This document shows positions 1 through 11,838 of a stretch of DNA of 64,000 bases, one piece after another; position 1 is the first letter of the stretch; the number at the start of each line of letters is the position of its first letter. Origin of the DNA: Coriolopsis trogii. Its lineage: Eukaryota > Basidiomycota > Agaricomycetes > Polyporales > Polyporaceae. Position numbers and translations under genes: made by a program. The stretch lies in contig JAHYIO010000037.1 in the NCBI GenBank assembly GCA_020543525.1, positions 1 through 64,000 of the forward strand, written 5' to 3'. The notes under the pieces were generated by a model. That model was given only the letters and a program-made list of their open reading frames with translations, was not told the DNA's origin and ran no database searches.

Positions 1-1507
1 ACGAAGACGACGACACCGCGCAATAAGCTGCCAAAGAAAAGGGCGAGTCCCACCCGTTTTCGCAGGGACCCTGTGTTGGAAGGGCGGTTTTCTCTACGCA
101 GGGAATTGATACGTCAAGCTTGACCTTGTTTGCATGATGGGTATGTATTTGACAAGTTGATAGATCGGTCACAAGCCCTCGTCAGAGACGAGTGGCATAC
201 GTTAGCGGCGTTGGTTAAAATTGTATCGGATCGTTTGCACCAGCAGCTCTCCAGCACTCGCTGTTGTCACTTCCCGTCAGGGAGGTGGACAATTACAGTG
301 GTATTTCTACCAACCAGTGCAAGGCATCGTGTTCACTTCACCGTTATAGCATGTGCGCAAATGACAAGTTGTCAGGTATTATTGCGGGCGCACAACACGA
401 TATCGCATCCTTGCGAGAGCAAATCGCAGAACTTCAATGGCAGGTGAGCATCCGTCAAAAGGCATTCTGCAAATGCGCATTTATCCTATATCCTCAACAA
501 GTGCGCACAACTACGTCTGTCCGGTACACTTGAAGACAACGCACTTTTAACCTGCGGTACATCGGGCGCTCAATGCCACAATTGCTGACTGACACCTCGA
601 GGTGACTTCGCAGCCGACAATGGGAGGGACATAGTGAACGACAGAAATGCGTGACTTAGTAGAGGCCAAATGGTGGTCATCGCCTACTTCAGTACTTGTT
701 TCTTTGTGAACAATGAGAGCGCTGACCGGTGGAAGTCGCAATTGCGCGAATGGTTTGCACACATGCCAGAAAAACCCTTGTCCAAGGCTGATGCCGTGCT
801 CAACTGCACCCGTGTAGCAGGCGAGTAAATTGTGGCACCCCATCTGTATTGTTGCGCTTATCAAACTCAAACTCAAACTCCAACGCAGCTGCTTCTCTTC
901 GGCAACCTGGTCTAGAATTCGCTCACGCAACCCCACCTGACCGCATGATAAGCGCTTGTTGACCAAGCATCGGTTGTTGGCGAGGCATCCCTTGGCTCGG
1001 CGCGGTCAGAAGCCGAATTTTCCAGAAAATCTTTGTGGGATGCATGGGGTCTGTGAGGGCTGGCTCCCTTCACGACCCCGCCAACACGTACCTCAGTACC
1101 GCTAGTGCGTTCGCGCCATTTCCTCCTTGCTCCCCGAGTCGTATTGTTGCTATGCTCTGAGGCCTATATTATATACGAATATGATGTTTGATGTGTGCAG
1201 GGGGGGACATGTAGGTCTGTGGACTTAAGTCAGGAACGAATCCTAATTCCTTTAGCGCGCTCTTGCTTTACCCTAAGTCATCTGAAAATGACAGTGATGT
1301 AGTCCAGGATGACTTTATCCAGTCTTGCGATCTGTATGCAAACGACGGTTTCGACGAGCTGTGATCAAGATCCATAACGCCCCCAGATCAACTGTGCCAC
1401 CACAAATTACAATCGACCTCGCGACACACGACCCACTCGTGAGTCTCCCTCTCTACGCCGCTGCAGAACGCTGTTCATCCTCAAATTGTTCAGTATTTCC
1501 CAACCGC
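1..1507. other. Unassigned region at left edge
   Basis: No gene is recognised here. Bases 3-26 read as an acidic tail (EDDDTAQ and stop) on the plus strand and could be the 3' end of a gene starting outside the window. A plus-strand frame near 264-442 reads as a short amphipathic helix (key stretch IAGAQHDIASLREQIAEL) before a possible splice donor, but no domain can be named. Long open frames at 547-966 on the minus strand have no recognisable motif. Confidence 0.3.
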
Positions 1508-1905
1508 GGCATCGTGCATCACTCCACCCTTTATGTGCGCAAAGCTACTAGCTCGGCTTTATTTCGAATGTCGCGCGCACGGTTAGGCGGGTGGCTGTGC
1601 ACAGTCAAGCGCGGACGTAGTAGTAGTAGGTAACAACCTCGTATACCGTGCACTAAGTCTCATCCATCTGCAGAATCATGAACAGGATGTGTTGTATGAG
1701 CGTATTTGAGCACAGACTTTAGGTACTGACACTGTGGCGTCGAACGGGAGCGTAGAGGAGCGCCTCTGCTTGGACTAGTACGTATACATCTCCATGCCCG
1801 ATCAACGACGTGTACTGACTCGCGTTCATCCAGGTAGATACATGTACAATCGTAAATATTCAAGAAAAAATTCCCTAAGTGTACACAGTGTGCTCGAAAC
1901 ACGCC

Positions 1906-1938
1906 GTGTGTTTGTGTGTTTGTGTGTGTGTGTGTGTG
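1906..1938 (+). repeat. TG microsatellite
   Basis: An imperfect (TG)n tract upstream of the first T5orf172 gene. The homologous position in the second duplication copy (about 22879-22898) also carries a shorter TG tract, so the repeat predates the duplication and has since changed length. Confidence 0.85.
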
Positions 1939-2122
1939 CCCAGCTACGATGGTACGATGCAGCGCCGGCACCACTACTCCTCAAGATATTGTCGCGGGAA
2001 GCACACTTGATTATAGGTTCCCAGCGCGAGAACCTAGAGGTTACCCTTGACAGCTCTTGCGCTCTAGTTACTCAAGTGCCAGCTCACTCCTCTCTCCCTC
2101 TCTCTTCCCTGCCGCCACCTCT

Positions 2123-2767
2123 ATGCCCCAGATACAAGGAGGTAAGTGTATTGTTCTCTTTTCTCATGCCTCTGTATGATTATACTGACTCAGATGAACC
2201 CTCTATCGTTTCCAGAGACCACTGAAGAGCGCCTAGCACGCACATGCTGCCTCCCCTTGTCTCTGGCAGAGTCGCATGGCTTTATATACGCATATTGGGT
2301 TCGAGGTATGTTCTTTTCTTGGCCTTTTGCTTGCTCTCTACCATTCTAACGATCCTCGTCGTTTTCCAGACGAGGCGTCGTCGAACATCATCACCATTAA
2401 AGTTGGTAGAACGAATGACGTTGGACGAAGAATGTCCGAATGGCGGCGGTCCTGTCCCTCAGCCAATCCAACGCTCCTAGGATCCTGGCCCCCGTCCGAA
2501 GAACCTACTGCGAATATTCATCGACTCGAACGCCTGGTCCATCTGACCTTGGCGTTGTGCGCATCGAATCTTCGCCACAAATGCTACGACTGTGCGTCCC
2601 TTTTTTCCCTCTACCGCGTGCACTCATTGTACATCAATCGCACAGGCGGGCGCCGGCACAGAGAGCAATTTCAATTCTCTGTGCCAGAAGGAGGGGAGCC
2701 GGCAGACTGCTGGAATGCAGTGATTCTCCCCATTGTCCAAGGGTGGGACATCTTCTTGAATGAATGA
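2123..2767 (+). CDS. T5orf172/GIY-YIG-like domain protein, copy 1
   Basis: Four exons are supported: 2123-2141, 2216-2305, 2370-2591 and 2646-2767, with GT-AG introns of 54-74 bp. The product is about 150 residues. It carries a GFIYAY strand, then ITIKVGRTNDVGRRMSEW, then HRLERLVHL, then GRRHREQFQF and a C-terminal helix ending FLNE. This is the T5orf172/MUG113 branch of the GIY-YIG fold, whose conserved Tyr, Gly, Arg and Glu positions are all present. Family members are putative DNA-binding or nicking proteins and are often multicopy in polypores. The start is chosen because the 19-bp first exon MPQIQG splices in frame and is conserved in copy 2. No targeting signal is seen. Function in the cell is unknown. 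Confidence 0.8.
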
Positions 2768-3030
2768 GACAATATGTATAATTAGTATTTCTTGTAGTAC
2801 ACGCGGGGAGTTCAAACGGATAATCTCTTGAGGCAACTGGAACGGCGGTATGTGTATTCCTCGAGCACTGTGTCGAATACAGGATGCTGAACTAATGAAT
2901 GAACGACCTAGGCACAGGCGTATACGCCTACATATACCCCACCTCCATTCCTCTGCTCTGTCCTTGATGCCCTCGACGGCGACGACGACAAGGCAGAGAC
3001 GACGAAGACCGACGACGTTAGACCCTGGCG

Positions 3031-3750
3031 CCGGAGAAGGAGAAGTGGATCAGAACGATGAACGAGGCTCAAAATATGGAGAAGCTGAAGAGCGTTGTGA
3101 GCGCGGACGACCCGAAGGCGCTGTACAGCAAGATTCGCAAGGTCGGGTAAGGGGCGTCGGGACACGGCTACGTCGCGAAGGTGGACGCTACAGGCACGAA
3201 GGTCGCCATCAAGGAGATGGACCTCTGGAACCAGCCGCGGAAAGAGCTGATCGTGAACGAGATTCTGGTCATCAAGGAGTCGCAGCACCAGAACATCGTG
3301 AACTTCCTCGATGCGTACCTCATCAGGAGTTCCGAGCTCTGGGTCATAATGGAGTACATGGAGCACGGTGCAATCACAGACATCATTGGGAACAACACGC
3401 TCGAGGAGCACCACATCTCAAGTATCTGTCTGGATGTGCAAATTTGTCTGGAGGTGCATCAATATTCGTTTTTTCTCACTAGTGCGGCGGAATAGACTTG
3501 CAAGGGTCTCAAGCACCTGCACAGCCAGTCCATCATCCACCGTAACATCAAGTTAGAAAACGTTCTCCTCGATGCCCAGGGCCACGTCAAGATCAGTACG
3601 TGCCTCTTGCCATAAGCCTGTCCGGTGCGTCACCGCCTGACATGTGTCTTTCGTGCAGCCGACTTTGATTTCGGCGCGCAGCTCACGGACCAAAAGTCGA
3701 AGCGCGCTCCAATGGTGGACACGCCGTACTGGATGGGGGAGACTCGCTGA
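3031..3750 (+). pseudogene. PAK/Ste20-type kinase pseudogene fragment
   Basis: The frame reads as a PAK-family kinase domain: a linker (EKWIRTMNEAQ), the glycine-rich loop, VAIKEMDL with the ATP-binding Lys, NEILVIKESQHQNIVNFLD, MEYMEHGAITDII, then after a 70-bp intron [15 protein letters not shown] and, after a second intron, LTDQKSKRAP. It is dead. Codon 3148-3150 is TAA inside the glycine loop (G-stop-GASG, where the family has G-Q-GASG). The catalytic HRD reads HRN, the metal-binding DFG reads DFD, and the frame ends at WMGETR-stop before the APE motif, so the C-lobe is missing. Introns keep their splice sites, so it arose by DNA duplication rather than reverse transcription. The donor gene is outside the window. 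Confidence 0.85.
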
Positions 3751-4202
3751 CGTCAGGCGGGTCGCGTCCCTGCAAAATCCTGCCACACTTTCTCCTTTTC
3801 TCCTCTTGTAGGGCACGCAGAAAAACCGCATTTTCACCATTGCAAACTCCACGAGTCCTGCTAATCGGAGTCTAGGCGCTTGTAGCAGGGGATAGCGAGG
3901 CAGGTGTAGGTCTCGGAGGCGCCCAAGGATTGGCATCCACAGCGCGTAAGGCCATAGCCACTTGCCGAGGTTCATGAGAAATAAGTTGGGCCATAAGATA
4001 GATAATTGAGTGCGGCTACTATGTAGGAGATAGACAGGGCAACACGTACCCCATCTCGATCTTATTGCAGATTTATTCGGTCGTTGCACCACTCTGTGTT
4101 CGTCCGCATCGTAGCCAACCGTAGCCTGCTTCCTGGTCAGAGGCTGCCTTCGGGAATAAACCGACATACACATACCGGCCCGGAAAGTCAGCCATGATAT
4201 AC
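3751..4202. other. Gene-free stretch
   Basis: Nothing recognisable. A minus-strand frame at 3784-4200 contains a hydrophobic run (LSILWPNLFLMNLGKWLWPYALW split over a longer segment), but no family could be assigned and it may be a decayed continuation of the Ser/Pro-rich frame to the right. Confidence 0.3.
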
Positions 4203-4959
4203 TCACATAGCGCATGCCGCAAGTGTTCCTGCATCTCGTAGATCTCTCCTAACGACAAACAGAAGCCCCGGTTCCCAAATAATCGAGTGCGCGCTTCTAG
4301 GCCAGGTAGGAACTGCGATACGGTGTGGAAACATGGCGGTGGAAGGTGAAGCAGATGACGGTGAAGGTAGGACACTGGCTGTTGAACCCGGACGCCTATC
4401 GGGTGAACTAGAGGTCGCTTGCGACGTCCCGAGACTCAACAGAGGTCTTCGTGTGAAGCGCTCCGGGGAGGACAGTGAAGGCTCTCGGTCTCCGTAAGGA
4501 GAGGTAGGCCTCCGTCTCGGAGCTGCAGAGGATGCATCGGGAGAATTCGGGGCTTTCGTCCTTGTTGTGGTTACAGATCGCACTGAGTTCTCCGGTAGAG
4601 CTAGGATTGACGCTTTCCAGCGTGTTTGATTGGCGCAATCGTGTTGATGAGTAGCTCGAAGTGTCGGTCATCTGCGCATAGGATCCGAGGTTCCTCACAG
4701 CGGCGATGGAGGAAGACTGAGGCGGGGTCAATACGGGTCAATGGATGCACGGTGGTTCAGGCGTGGCGAGTCCACTAGACGATGCGGAGTCGAGGTTGAC
4801 GACTGATATACCGGTAGTATTGGGAGAGAGCGGAGATGCTATTATGGGAGCAGGCATTGTGTACCGCCTGGATGGAGGAGATGGAGAATAGTCCGATGGA
4901 CCCACATCGCTTTGCGAGGGAGGCGGGGTGGGGAAGGCGAATCTGTCAATCGACCGCAC
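4203..4959 (-). pseudogene. Possible decayed Ser/Pro-rich protein
   Basis: The minus strand reads a low-complexity protein rich in Ser, Pro and Thr (for example FAFPTPPPSQSDVGPSDYSP). The same frame continues across a TGA at about 4738-4740 into LTPPQSSSIAAVRNLGSYAQ, and the composition then moves into another frame from about 4583 (APNSPDASSAAPRRRP). Continuous composition across a stop and a frame change suggests a broken gene or mis-read introns. No domain is recognised. A real gene with small unrecognised introns is the alternative. Confidence 0.3.
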
Positions 4960-5190
4960 AACTGAGGCTCAAAAGAAATGACCAGAAGATGTCTCCGACT
5001 GAAGCGCTCTTGTCGGACCTTGTGTTTGGCCAAGCGGCTTTAGGGTGAGAGTCGTCAATGTGACAAAGATCCTCCCTTATCCCAGGTTAGATCGCAGATA
5101 AGCGGTTGGTTTTGCAAATATTAGTACTGGCCGTTTCTCAGACGTCAAACGTGTTCTTCTCTTCTCCCTTCCCCATTCCTACCCCTAGCC

Positions 5191-8100
5191 ATGGCCTCCT
5201 GGACACCACAACAAGCCGGCCTTCAGGAAATCTTACAAACCATCCATGAATCCACCGACACTCACAATGCCTCCGTGCAGCGGAATATCACTCACGTATG
5301 TCCTCATCGTGTCTCATTCATAACTCTACGCCCCTTCATAACAATCTCATTATCCAGAAACTGAACAATTTCACGCGTGCGCCCGACTACATTGCCTATT
5401 TGGCCTACATCCTCTCGGCAATGCCGCAAGAGGACGATCGGATTCGCACAATAGCGGGGTATCTCCTCAAGAACAATGCTCGCCTTGTCCTCCGCGCCGC
5501 ACCGGATGTCACAGCGTTTGTCAAGTCTGCCGTCCTGACTGCCTTCAATGATCCTGCGATCATGATACGAAATGCGGCTGCTCAGGACATCATCGCGTTC
5601 CTTGGCATCTTGGAGCCAAAGAACTGGCCGGAATGTTTACAGCAGCTGGTGCATATGCTGGATGCCCCGAACGCAGATCAACAAGAGGTATGTACCCCCT
5701 TCAGATTCAATCATTCCATATGCTTGTCCTCTACCTCGTATCATGTCTGTCACATTTCGTGACATGTGCTTTCCCCTTCCCCCCTCCCTGGACATCAGAC
5801 AAACGCGCAATTTGCGGAGCAACGTCCTCCTCATGACTCGAAAATATGCCTCACATGTGGCGTTCCTGTGTGTACTGAGATTTCCACTGATAATGTATGG
5901 GAGACATCCCACGCCTGCCGGTTCTCCACGATTTGAAGCCCTACGGTGCCTTTGAGCCGAATACGGCTGACTATGGCCTCTCCAGTATACCTCTGCAGAT
6001 ATTGGATGGTCGACGACAAGTGCTGACCATCTCTCTTCTTACAGTCTGCATTCAACGTCCTGGAAAAAGCATGTGAGGATTACCCCCGAAAGCTCGACGT
6101 CGAGATCAATGGCATGATGTCATTAGATTACATGATCCCCAAGTTCATCGTCCTCTCTGAGCATCCACATCCACGGATGCGTGCACACGCGATCGCCTGC
6201 CTTTCGTACGTCGTGCCCATCGGCTGCCACGCCCCTTCTACGCACATCGACACGTTGATCGTGTGCCTCTCCAAGCGTGCATCCGATGAGGATCTGTCGG
6301 TGCGGCGGCACGTATGCCAGGCTCTCGTGCTGCTCCTCGCATCGCGCCCGGACAAGCTCATGCCCGAGATGACGAACGTAGCGGAGTACATGCTTTACTC
6401 GACGAAGGACAAGAATGAGAACGTCGCTCTCGAGGCCTGCAAGTTCTGGCTCACGTTCGCCGAGGGCCCCGACCTTGCCCCTTACCTCCACCCACTACTC
6501 GCAAAGGTCGCTCCCGTTTTGCTGGATTGCATGATCTACAGCGAAGACGACCTGCTTTGGCTGCAGGGCGACGAGGAGGATGCAGCTGTGCCTGATAAGG
6601 AGAGCGATATCAAGCCGCGCCACTATGGTGGCAAGTCGCATGGCCTCGAACACGAGGCCAATGGTGAAGACGATGGCTCAGGAAAGCATGTTGGAGGTTA
6701 TGGGGAGGAGCTGGACGAGGGCGAAGATGACGACTACGATGAGTTGGATGACGATGAATTCGCCGAGGAAATGTCGACGGAGTGGAACTTGCGCAAGTGT
6801 GCAGCCGCTGCGCTCGACGTCCTAGCCGTGCGGTTTGGCGTGGACCTTCTCAATGTGCTTTTGGAGCCCTTGAAAGCGAAGCTTTGGAGTGAGGACTGGC
6901 TCCAAAGGGAGAGCGGCATTCTTGCGCTCGGTGCGTTGGCTGAAGGTACGCATTATCCGACATGTATCGAGGGCGAACGTGCGGCTGACATCGCGTCCAG
7001 GTTGTATCGATGCTGTTGAGCCTCACCTCCCAACGCTTGTCCCTTACCTGATCAACACCCTTAACGATCCCAAGGTGCGTGGTGAACGTTGCGCGACCCC
7101 ATTCCGTTGCGCTCAATGACCCACCAATGTAGCCATTGGTCCGATCTATCACATGTTGGACTCTTGGAAGGTATGCGAGTTGGTGCACGCAACCGATTTC
7201 AGAAGAGCACAAGAACCAGTTCTTCGTGCCTACGTTGGAAGGCGTGAGCACAGTTCCGAAGGACATCTTCTTAGCTCTTGGCACTGACTTTCGCATATTA
7301 GCTACTTCGCATGGTTCTGGACAACAACAAGCGTGTCCAGGAAGCAGGGTGCAGTGCATTCGCGACTCTCGAAAAGGATGCGGGTCCGGAGCTCGCACCT
7401 TACCTTGAGCCGGTCCTTCGCAACCTCGTGTTCGCGTTCGACAAATACCAGCACAATAACATGCTCATCCTCTACGATGCCGTTGGGACGCTTGCAGATG
7501 CTGTCGGATCGGCACTGCAAAACCCCACATACGTTGATATTCTCATGCCACCATTGCTGAAGCGATGGACCAAGCTGCAGGACGACGATGACGATCTCGT
7601 CCCTCTGCTCGAGGTACATCCTGCCGTTTGTCGCTAGTGTCAGTCTTGACTGACATCATGGGCAGTGTCTCGCTTCTGTGACGATCGCGATCGGTCCCGC
7701 CTTCCTACCTTATGCAGGGCCGATCTTCGAACGATGTCAGCTAATCGTGCATCAGTTGCTATTGCAGTACCAGGCGTACCAGCAGCATCCTGAGATGGAC
7801 GAGCCTGACCGCTCATTCCTAGTCGTAGCTCTCGATCTGCTATCAGGGCTCATGCAGGGATTGGGGATGGCGCTCGAGCCGCACATTACTCGCAGCCGGC
7901 CCAACCTCCTCTCCCTCCTCACCGTCTGCCTCAAGCATCCTCATGCTGCCGTACGCCAGTCAGGGTACGCCCTCGTGGGCGACATGGCCATGAACTGCTT
8001 CCCTCTTTTGAGACCACACGTCCCGGCCGTCATGCAGGAGCTGATTCTCCAGCTGGACCCCGAGCCGAAAATGGAGTTCATCAGCGCCTGCAACAATGCA

Positions 8101-8738
8101 GCATGGGCCGTCGGCGAGATCGCGCTGCGGTTTGGGCGAAGTAAGTTGAGTCTCGTACTATGGTGTTGTTTTGAGTGCAGCTGACACATCCTCGTCGTCC
8201 GTCAGACGACGCTGAATTCCAGACATGGGTACACCCCCTCATCTCCCGCCTAATCCCCATTCTGCTCCATCCGAAGGCCCCGAGGAGCTTGCATGACAAC
8301 GCGGCGGTGTCTATCGGACGTATCGGGCTCATGCACCCTGGGATCGTCGCACCCCTCCTGCCCGAGTTCGCACAGGCGTGGTGCCAGGCTTTGTACGAAA
8401 TTCGCGACAACGAGGAGAAGGACTCGGCGTTCCGCGGGCTTTGCACGCTCGTGCAGATGAACCCTGCGGGGATCACGAAGGTGAGTGGCAGTGACGTGAT
8501 GTTCGTGGGAGCGCATGTGTTGACGGTCGGCTTCCTCGGCCCATTTCCGCGCCCGCAGAGTCTGCTGTGGTTCTGCAACGCCATCATTCGCTGGAACCAG
8601 CCGTCGCCAGAGCTGAACAGCATGTTCCAGCAGCTCCTGACAGGCTTCAAGCAGCACGACGCGGTCGGCTGGGCTGCCCAGGTCTCGAGCTTCCCACCCG
8701 TCATCCAGGAGCGTCTCGCGACCCGCTACGGTGTATAA
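5191..8738 (+). CDS. KAP104: Transportin (karyopherin beta-2)
   Basis: This is a nuclear import receptor that carries M9/PY-NLS cargo such as hnRNP-type RNA-binding proteins through the nuclear pore under Ran control. The start is ATG 5191 ([16 protein letters not shown]), aligning with the N-terminus of transportins. HEAT-repeat helices run the whole length. Diagnostic blocks are [39 protein letters not shown], an acidic loop ([18 protein letters not shown]) followed by [81 protein letters not shown] and the C-terminal RLATRYGV. About ten short introns interrupt it. One intron (5688-6044) is 357 bp, far longer than the rest. No lesion is seen and the gene looks functional. Confidence 0.93.
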
Positions 8739-9422
8739 CGACTCCCTCTGGAAAATGGTGCATGCCTTGTATTTCAGCGAAAGTGGTATCTCTCCGTCAT
8801 CCATCCCATCGTCGTCCTATTGACTCCTACCCCGTCTCCTGCCTGTATTACAAGTGTCGCTATGATCGATACGCTCATGGTTTCACATCGTTTCCGTCCG
8901 CTTGCCGTCCGCTTGCTTCTGTACAAGTGTATACAAGCATTTTTCACAATGTTGTCGCACACCCCTTTTTCACCCGCTTTGCATTCCACCACCCCTCCCC
9001 CTAGTTCCGTATATCGCCGCGCCTCTCTCTCTCTATGTAGAGGACTATTCAAGTAGTGTAGTATTCAATTTCGCTGGCGCCCTGACTCTCACTTTGGTGC
9101 TTTTCCGCTAGTTCTTTGACTCCCAGAAGCTCAACTTGACTTGCTACGTGTGCGTGACCGACCCTGAACCTCCTTGCCTGTTCCATAAAGCATCCAGAAT
9201 CCATCCCAGTAGCGACAGACAAGTTTCCCTCCGTTTTCGTGTGCGACTTCGCCCGCGATCTGCGACCTTCGACCTCCGGTACTTAACGCGAGAAATGAGC
9301 CGTCGGCGCGGCTGCCCGTGTATAGCCATGTCAGGCTCGATTGCACCCCCTTCGTACGCTCAGTATCTTCGGTTACTGATGATGACATCATGTTCACTTT
9401 AGACAGTATATAGACCGCGCGC
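8739..9422. other. 3' flank of transportin and intergenic DNA
   Basis: Probably the transportin 3' UTR followed by the promoter side of the small ORF at 9423. Pyrimidine-rich tracts (around 8985-9045) occur. No gene recognised. Confidence 0.4.
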
Positions 9423-9815
9423 TTGCATGTACATACCCAAGCTTCGTATACGACAGTCCTTACTCTTGCCCTCATCTCTACCCTCGTTCCCTCTCGCACG
9501 CCCGGCGGACTCGCTATTGACCTCGCATTGTCAGTCCCTGCGGCGGGACAGACGCATCACCGCCCTCGAAAGTTCGTCCGTAGGGGCTCGGAAGGGTACG
9601 AAGTACGGCCAATCGATAGGGCGGAGCTTCTGCACTGGTACATGGAGTATCGGACGGCAGAAACGGGGCGGTACCAGCTGTACGTACCTGATCCACCAAA
9701 TGACCCGGATAGCGGTACGGAAGACGAGCGTGTGCCGTTAGCAGAGAAACTGGAGCGATGGCGTGCGTCTACTGAGGGCTCAGGCGTAGAAGACTTTCGT
9801 GCAGTCTCAGAGTGA
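9423..9815 (+). CDS. Hypothetical protein, 130 aa
   Basis: An uninterrupted frame of 130 codons. The N-terminal third is hydrophobic (TTVLTLALISTLVP) and could be a signal anchor or could be upstream non-coding sequence. The rest looks conserved in style: RRGSEGYEVRPIDRAELLHW, then YVPDPPNDPDSGTEDE, then a charged helix. That tail resembles C-terminal tails of some basidiomycete membrane enzymes such as DHHC palmitoyltransferases, but no DHHC motif or other catalytic part lies upstream, so it may be an orphaned 3' fragment. Coding status is moderately likely; function is unknown. Confidence 0.4.
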   Translation: MHVHTQASYTTVLTLALISTLVPSRTPGGLAIDLALSVPAAGQTHHRPRKFVRRGSEGYEVRPIDRAELLHWYMEYRTAETGRYQLYVPDPPNDPDSGTEDERVPLAEKLERWRASTEGSGVEDFRAVSE

Positions 9816-9945
9816 TCTCATTCACGGTACACCAGACATTATACGGTGCTATATTTAAATCATGATATCTTACACACTAAGACACGAGGTATAGGAACAA
9901 AAAGACCGAGCAGCTAGTAGAAAAGAACACTCAAAGACATAGCAG

Positions 9946-11619
9946 TCAAAAAGCGGCTCTGTCCAAGTACACCTTCCACATCATCTCACCCTTCTCGCCC
10001 ACTTTGAGCACGCTTGAACCAAACGGCACCTGCACAGCCCAAGTATTATCCTCCCTGGACGCGATTGACGTGCCGTTGAACAATAGCTCAACCGGCCCGA
10101 GCTGTTGTCTCTGAGGAGCCTTGCCCTTACCAGAGCTTTTCTTGGGAGAAGCGTCAACAAGAGGAGTAGTGGGAGTAGCAGCAGCAACAGCAGCGACCGG
10201 TCGTCTTCCCGGCCCCTTGCGAGGCCTACCACGACCTCTCTTCTTCTTCTCCTTCTTCTCCTTCTTCTTCTCAGGTACGGGCGCAGCCTCCTCCTCGTCT
10301 TCTCCTTCCTCTTCCTCTTCCTCCTGTCTGCGGGATTCCTCGTCTTCGCTGCTATCTTCATCATCATCGCCCCGCGAGTGGTTGAAGAACGTGAGGTGGG
10401 ACACTATCACACCAGCTTCGCCACCCGAAAGCCGCATCGCCCACGTCCTCACGCCAGCCGTGTGGTCCAGGATGAGCCTGCGACAATGTGGCACCGTCGT
10501 GATCACTGCGTGCTTCAGAGGGTGCGCGTACCGCTTTGCAGGTGGGTGCGGTGAAGGACGCGCAACGGCAAGGGTTATAGGGGCAATAACAGGGTTCTGG
10601 TACACGTGGGGGTCGGCATGGAACGGGGAAGGTCTCTTGAGTGCATGCGCAGGGGAGGGTGGCAGTGTCTGAAGAGTTGGGGTTACTATATGCGCTTGTT
10701 TCTGTGCCTGTACGCTGATCGCTGGCGGATTAGGTGTCGGCGCAAGTGCGGACGTACGAATGGTGTTCAAAGACGTCGAAGGTTGTGAAGAGACCGGCGC
10801 TGGGGCGGGTGAAACAGGTAGGAAATGAATAGAAGGAGACTTGACAGCGGTCGGGGGACGAGGTGACGGCCCCGAGGGTTCGGGAGCGTTGTCCTGCTTG
10901 TCAATGGCTTGGTTAGAGGATGTTGCACGATATCCCGGTACCGTAATCGAATTCGACGACGGTAGAGAAGACGCAGACGCAGTGATTGGGGTTGGAGTAG
11001 CGGTAACTCTAGGTACCTTCAACTTGATCTTCGTTGGGCGGTCTCCTGCGGTGGCATAAGCAAGGATTGCGAAAGGCTCCGGCAGGTCTGACATGAGCTT
11101 CCGGAAGTAGTCCTACGCTCTATCAGGCAACAACATGTGCATCATAGCTGAACCCACGTACGCGCAATGTTACCGCATCCTCCCAGATCTGCGTATGCTC
11201 CTGGTTGAACTCCAACGCATTTGAGAATACAAGTTCTACATCGTTCGCAAAATCGATTGGCTTGGGGTACTCCTTCCGTTTCAACTTTTTCTACCGAGCG
11301 GAGGTCAAAAAATAGGAGAGGTAACGACGAGTAAGTGACTTACGAAGATGTTCTCCAAGCACTGAGGCTTCTTGATGATGGTATAGTACATGGGCCACTC
11401 TTTACGTTTAGGGAGCTCCATGAAGATGGTAGACAGCACGCGACCACTATAACGAAGACGTGAGAAGAGGCGTCGACTCTCGAGGCAATCAGATTTTGCG
11501 CACCTTTCGTCAGTCTTATCCACCAACTTCTGTAGTCTCGTCTTGAGCAGTCGATACGCAGTCGGGGCTTTCTTCTTCTTGGGCTCATCGTCAGACCCAT
11601 CGTCGTCGTGGCCACCTTC
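9946..11619 (-). pseudogene. RSC4-like bromodomain gene, 3' part, cut off by copia insertion
   Basis: This is the downstream part of a gene whose start lies at 18851. It begins at the insertion point with GGHDDDGSDDEPKKKKAPTA, runs through a second bromodomain (GRVLSTIFMELPKRKEWPMY, then after an intron EYPKPIDFANDVELVFSNAL), then MSDLPEPFAILAYATAGDRP, a long Ser/Pro linker, an acidic stretch, a basic AT-hook-like block (KKRGRGRPRKGPGRRP) and a C-terminal domain ending WKVYLDRAAF. Tandem bromodomains plus this C-terminal domain fit the Rsc4 subunit of the RSC chromatin remodeller, which binds acetylated histone H3. Introns keep GT-AG ends and no other lesion is seen, so the gene looks freshly disrupted rather than decayed. 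Confidence 0.85.
11615..11619. repeat. Target-site duplication CCTTC, left
   Basis: The five bases before the left LTR are CCTTC, the same as those directly after the right LTR at 18123-18127. Five-base duplications are typical of Ty1/copia integrases. The match shows that the two LTRs flank a single insertion. Confidence 0.95.
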
Positions 11620-11838
11620 TGTTGACATTCTGGATTTACGGCTCTACCGGTCCGGAGTTGTGCACACAACCTTTGTATGGTCATGTTTACCTATGTTTAG
11701 ATAGCGCTTACTATAGGCTGTGTTTCTACTTACCATATACGGTTTTCTCTACGAAACTACTGTACATTCCCATGACCATATGGTTCCCTTGTCTTCCTGT
11801 GCGTTCTACAATGCACCGGAACATTCTAGACCTTATGT

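Larger units (their letters stand above)
1508..2940 (+). repeat. Segmental duplication, copy 1 (with T5orf172 gene)
   Basis: This 1.4-kb stretch matches 22487-23900 in the same orientation. Similarity starts upstream of the gene (shared block around CGTGCATCACTCC), runs through a TG microsatellite and the whole four-exon gene, and fades after about 2940. Exon lengths of the first three exons are the same in both copies (19, 90 and 222 bp). Bases differ often, so the duplication is old enough to have diverged. Confidence 0.85.

Noticed and set aside
547..966. 139-codon minus-strand frame near the left edge
   Set aside because: No motif; composition not clearly coding; overlaps other open frames.
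2123..2767. T5orf172 gene taken as phage or bacterial DNA
   Set aside because: It has three spliceosomal introns at positions shared by its paralogues, so it is a resident fungal gene.
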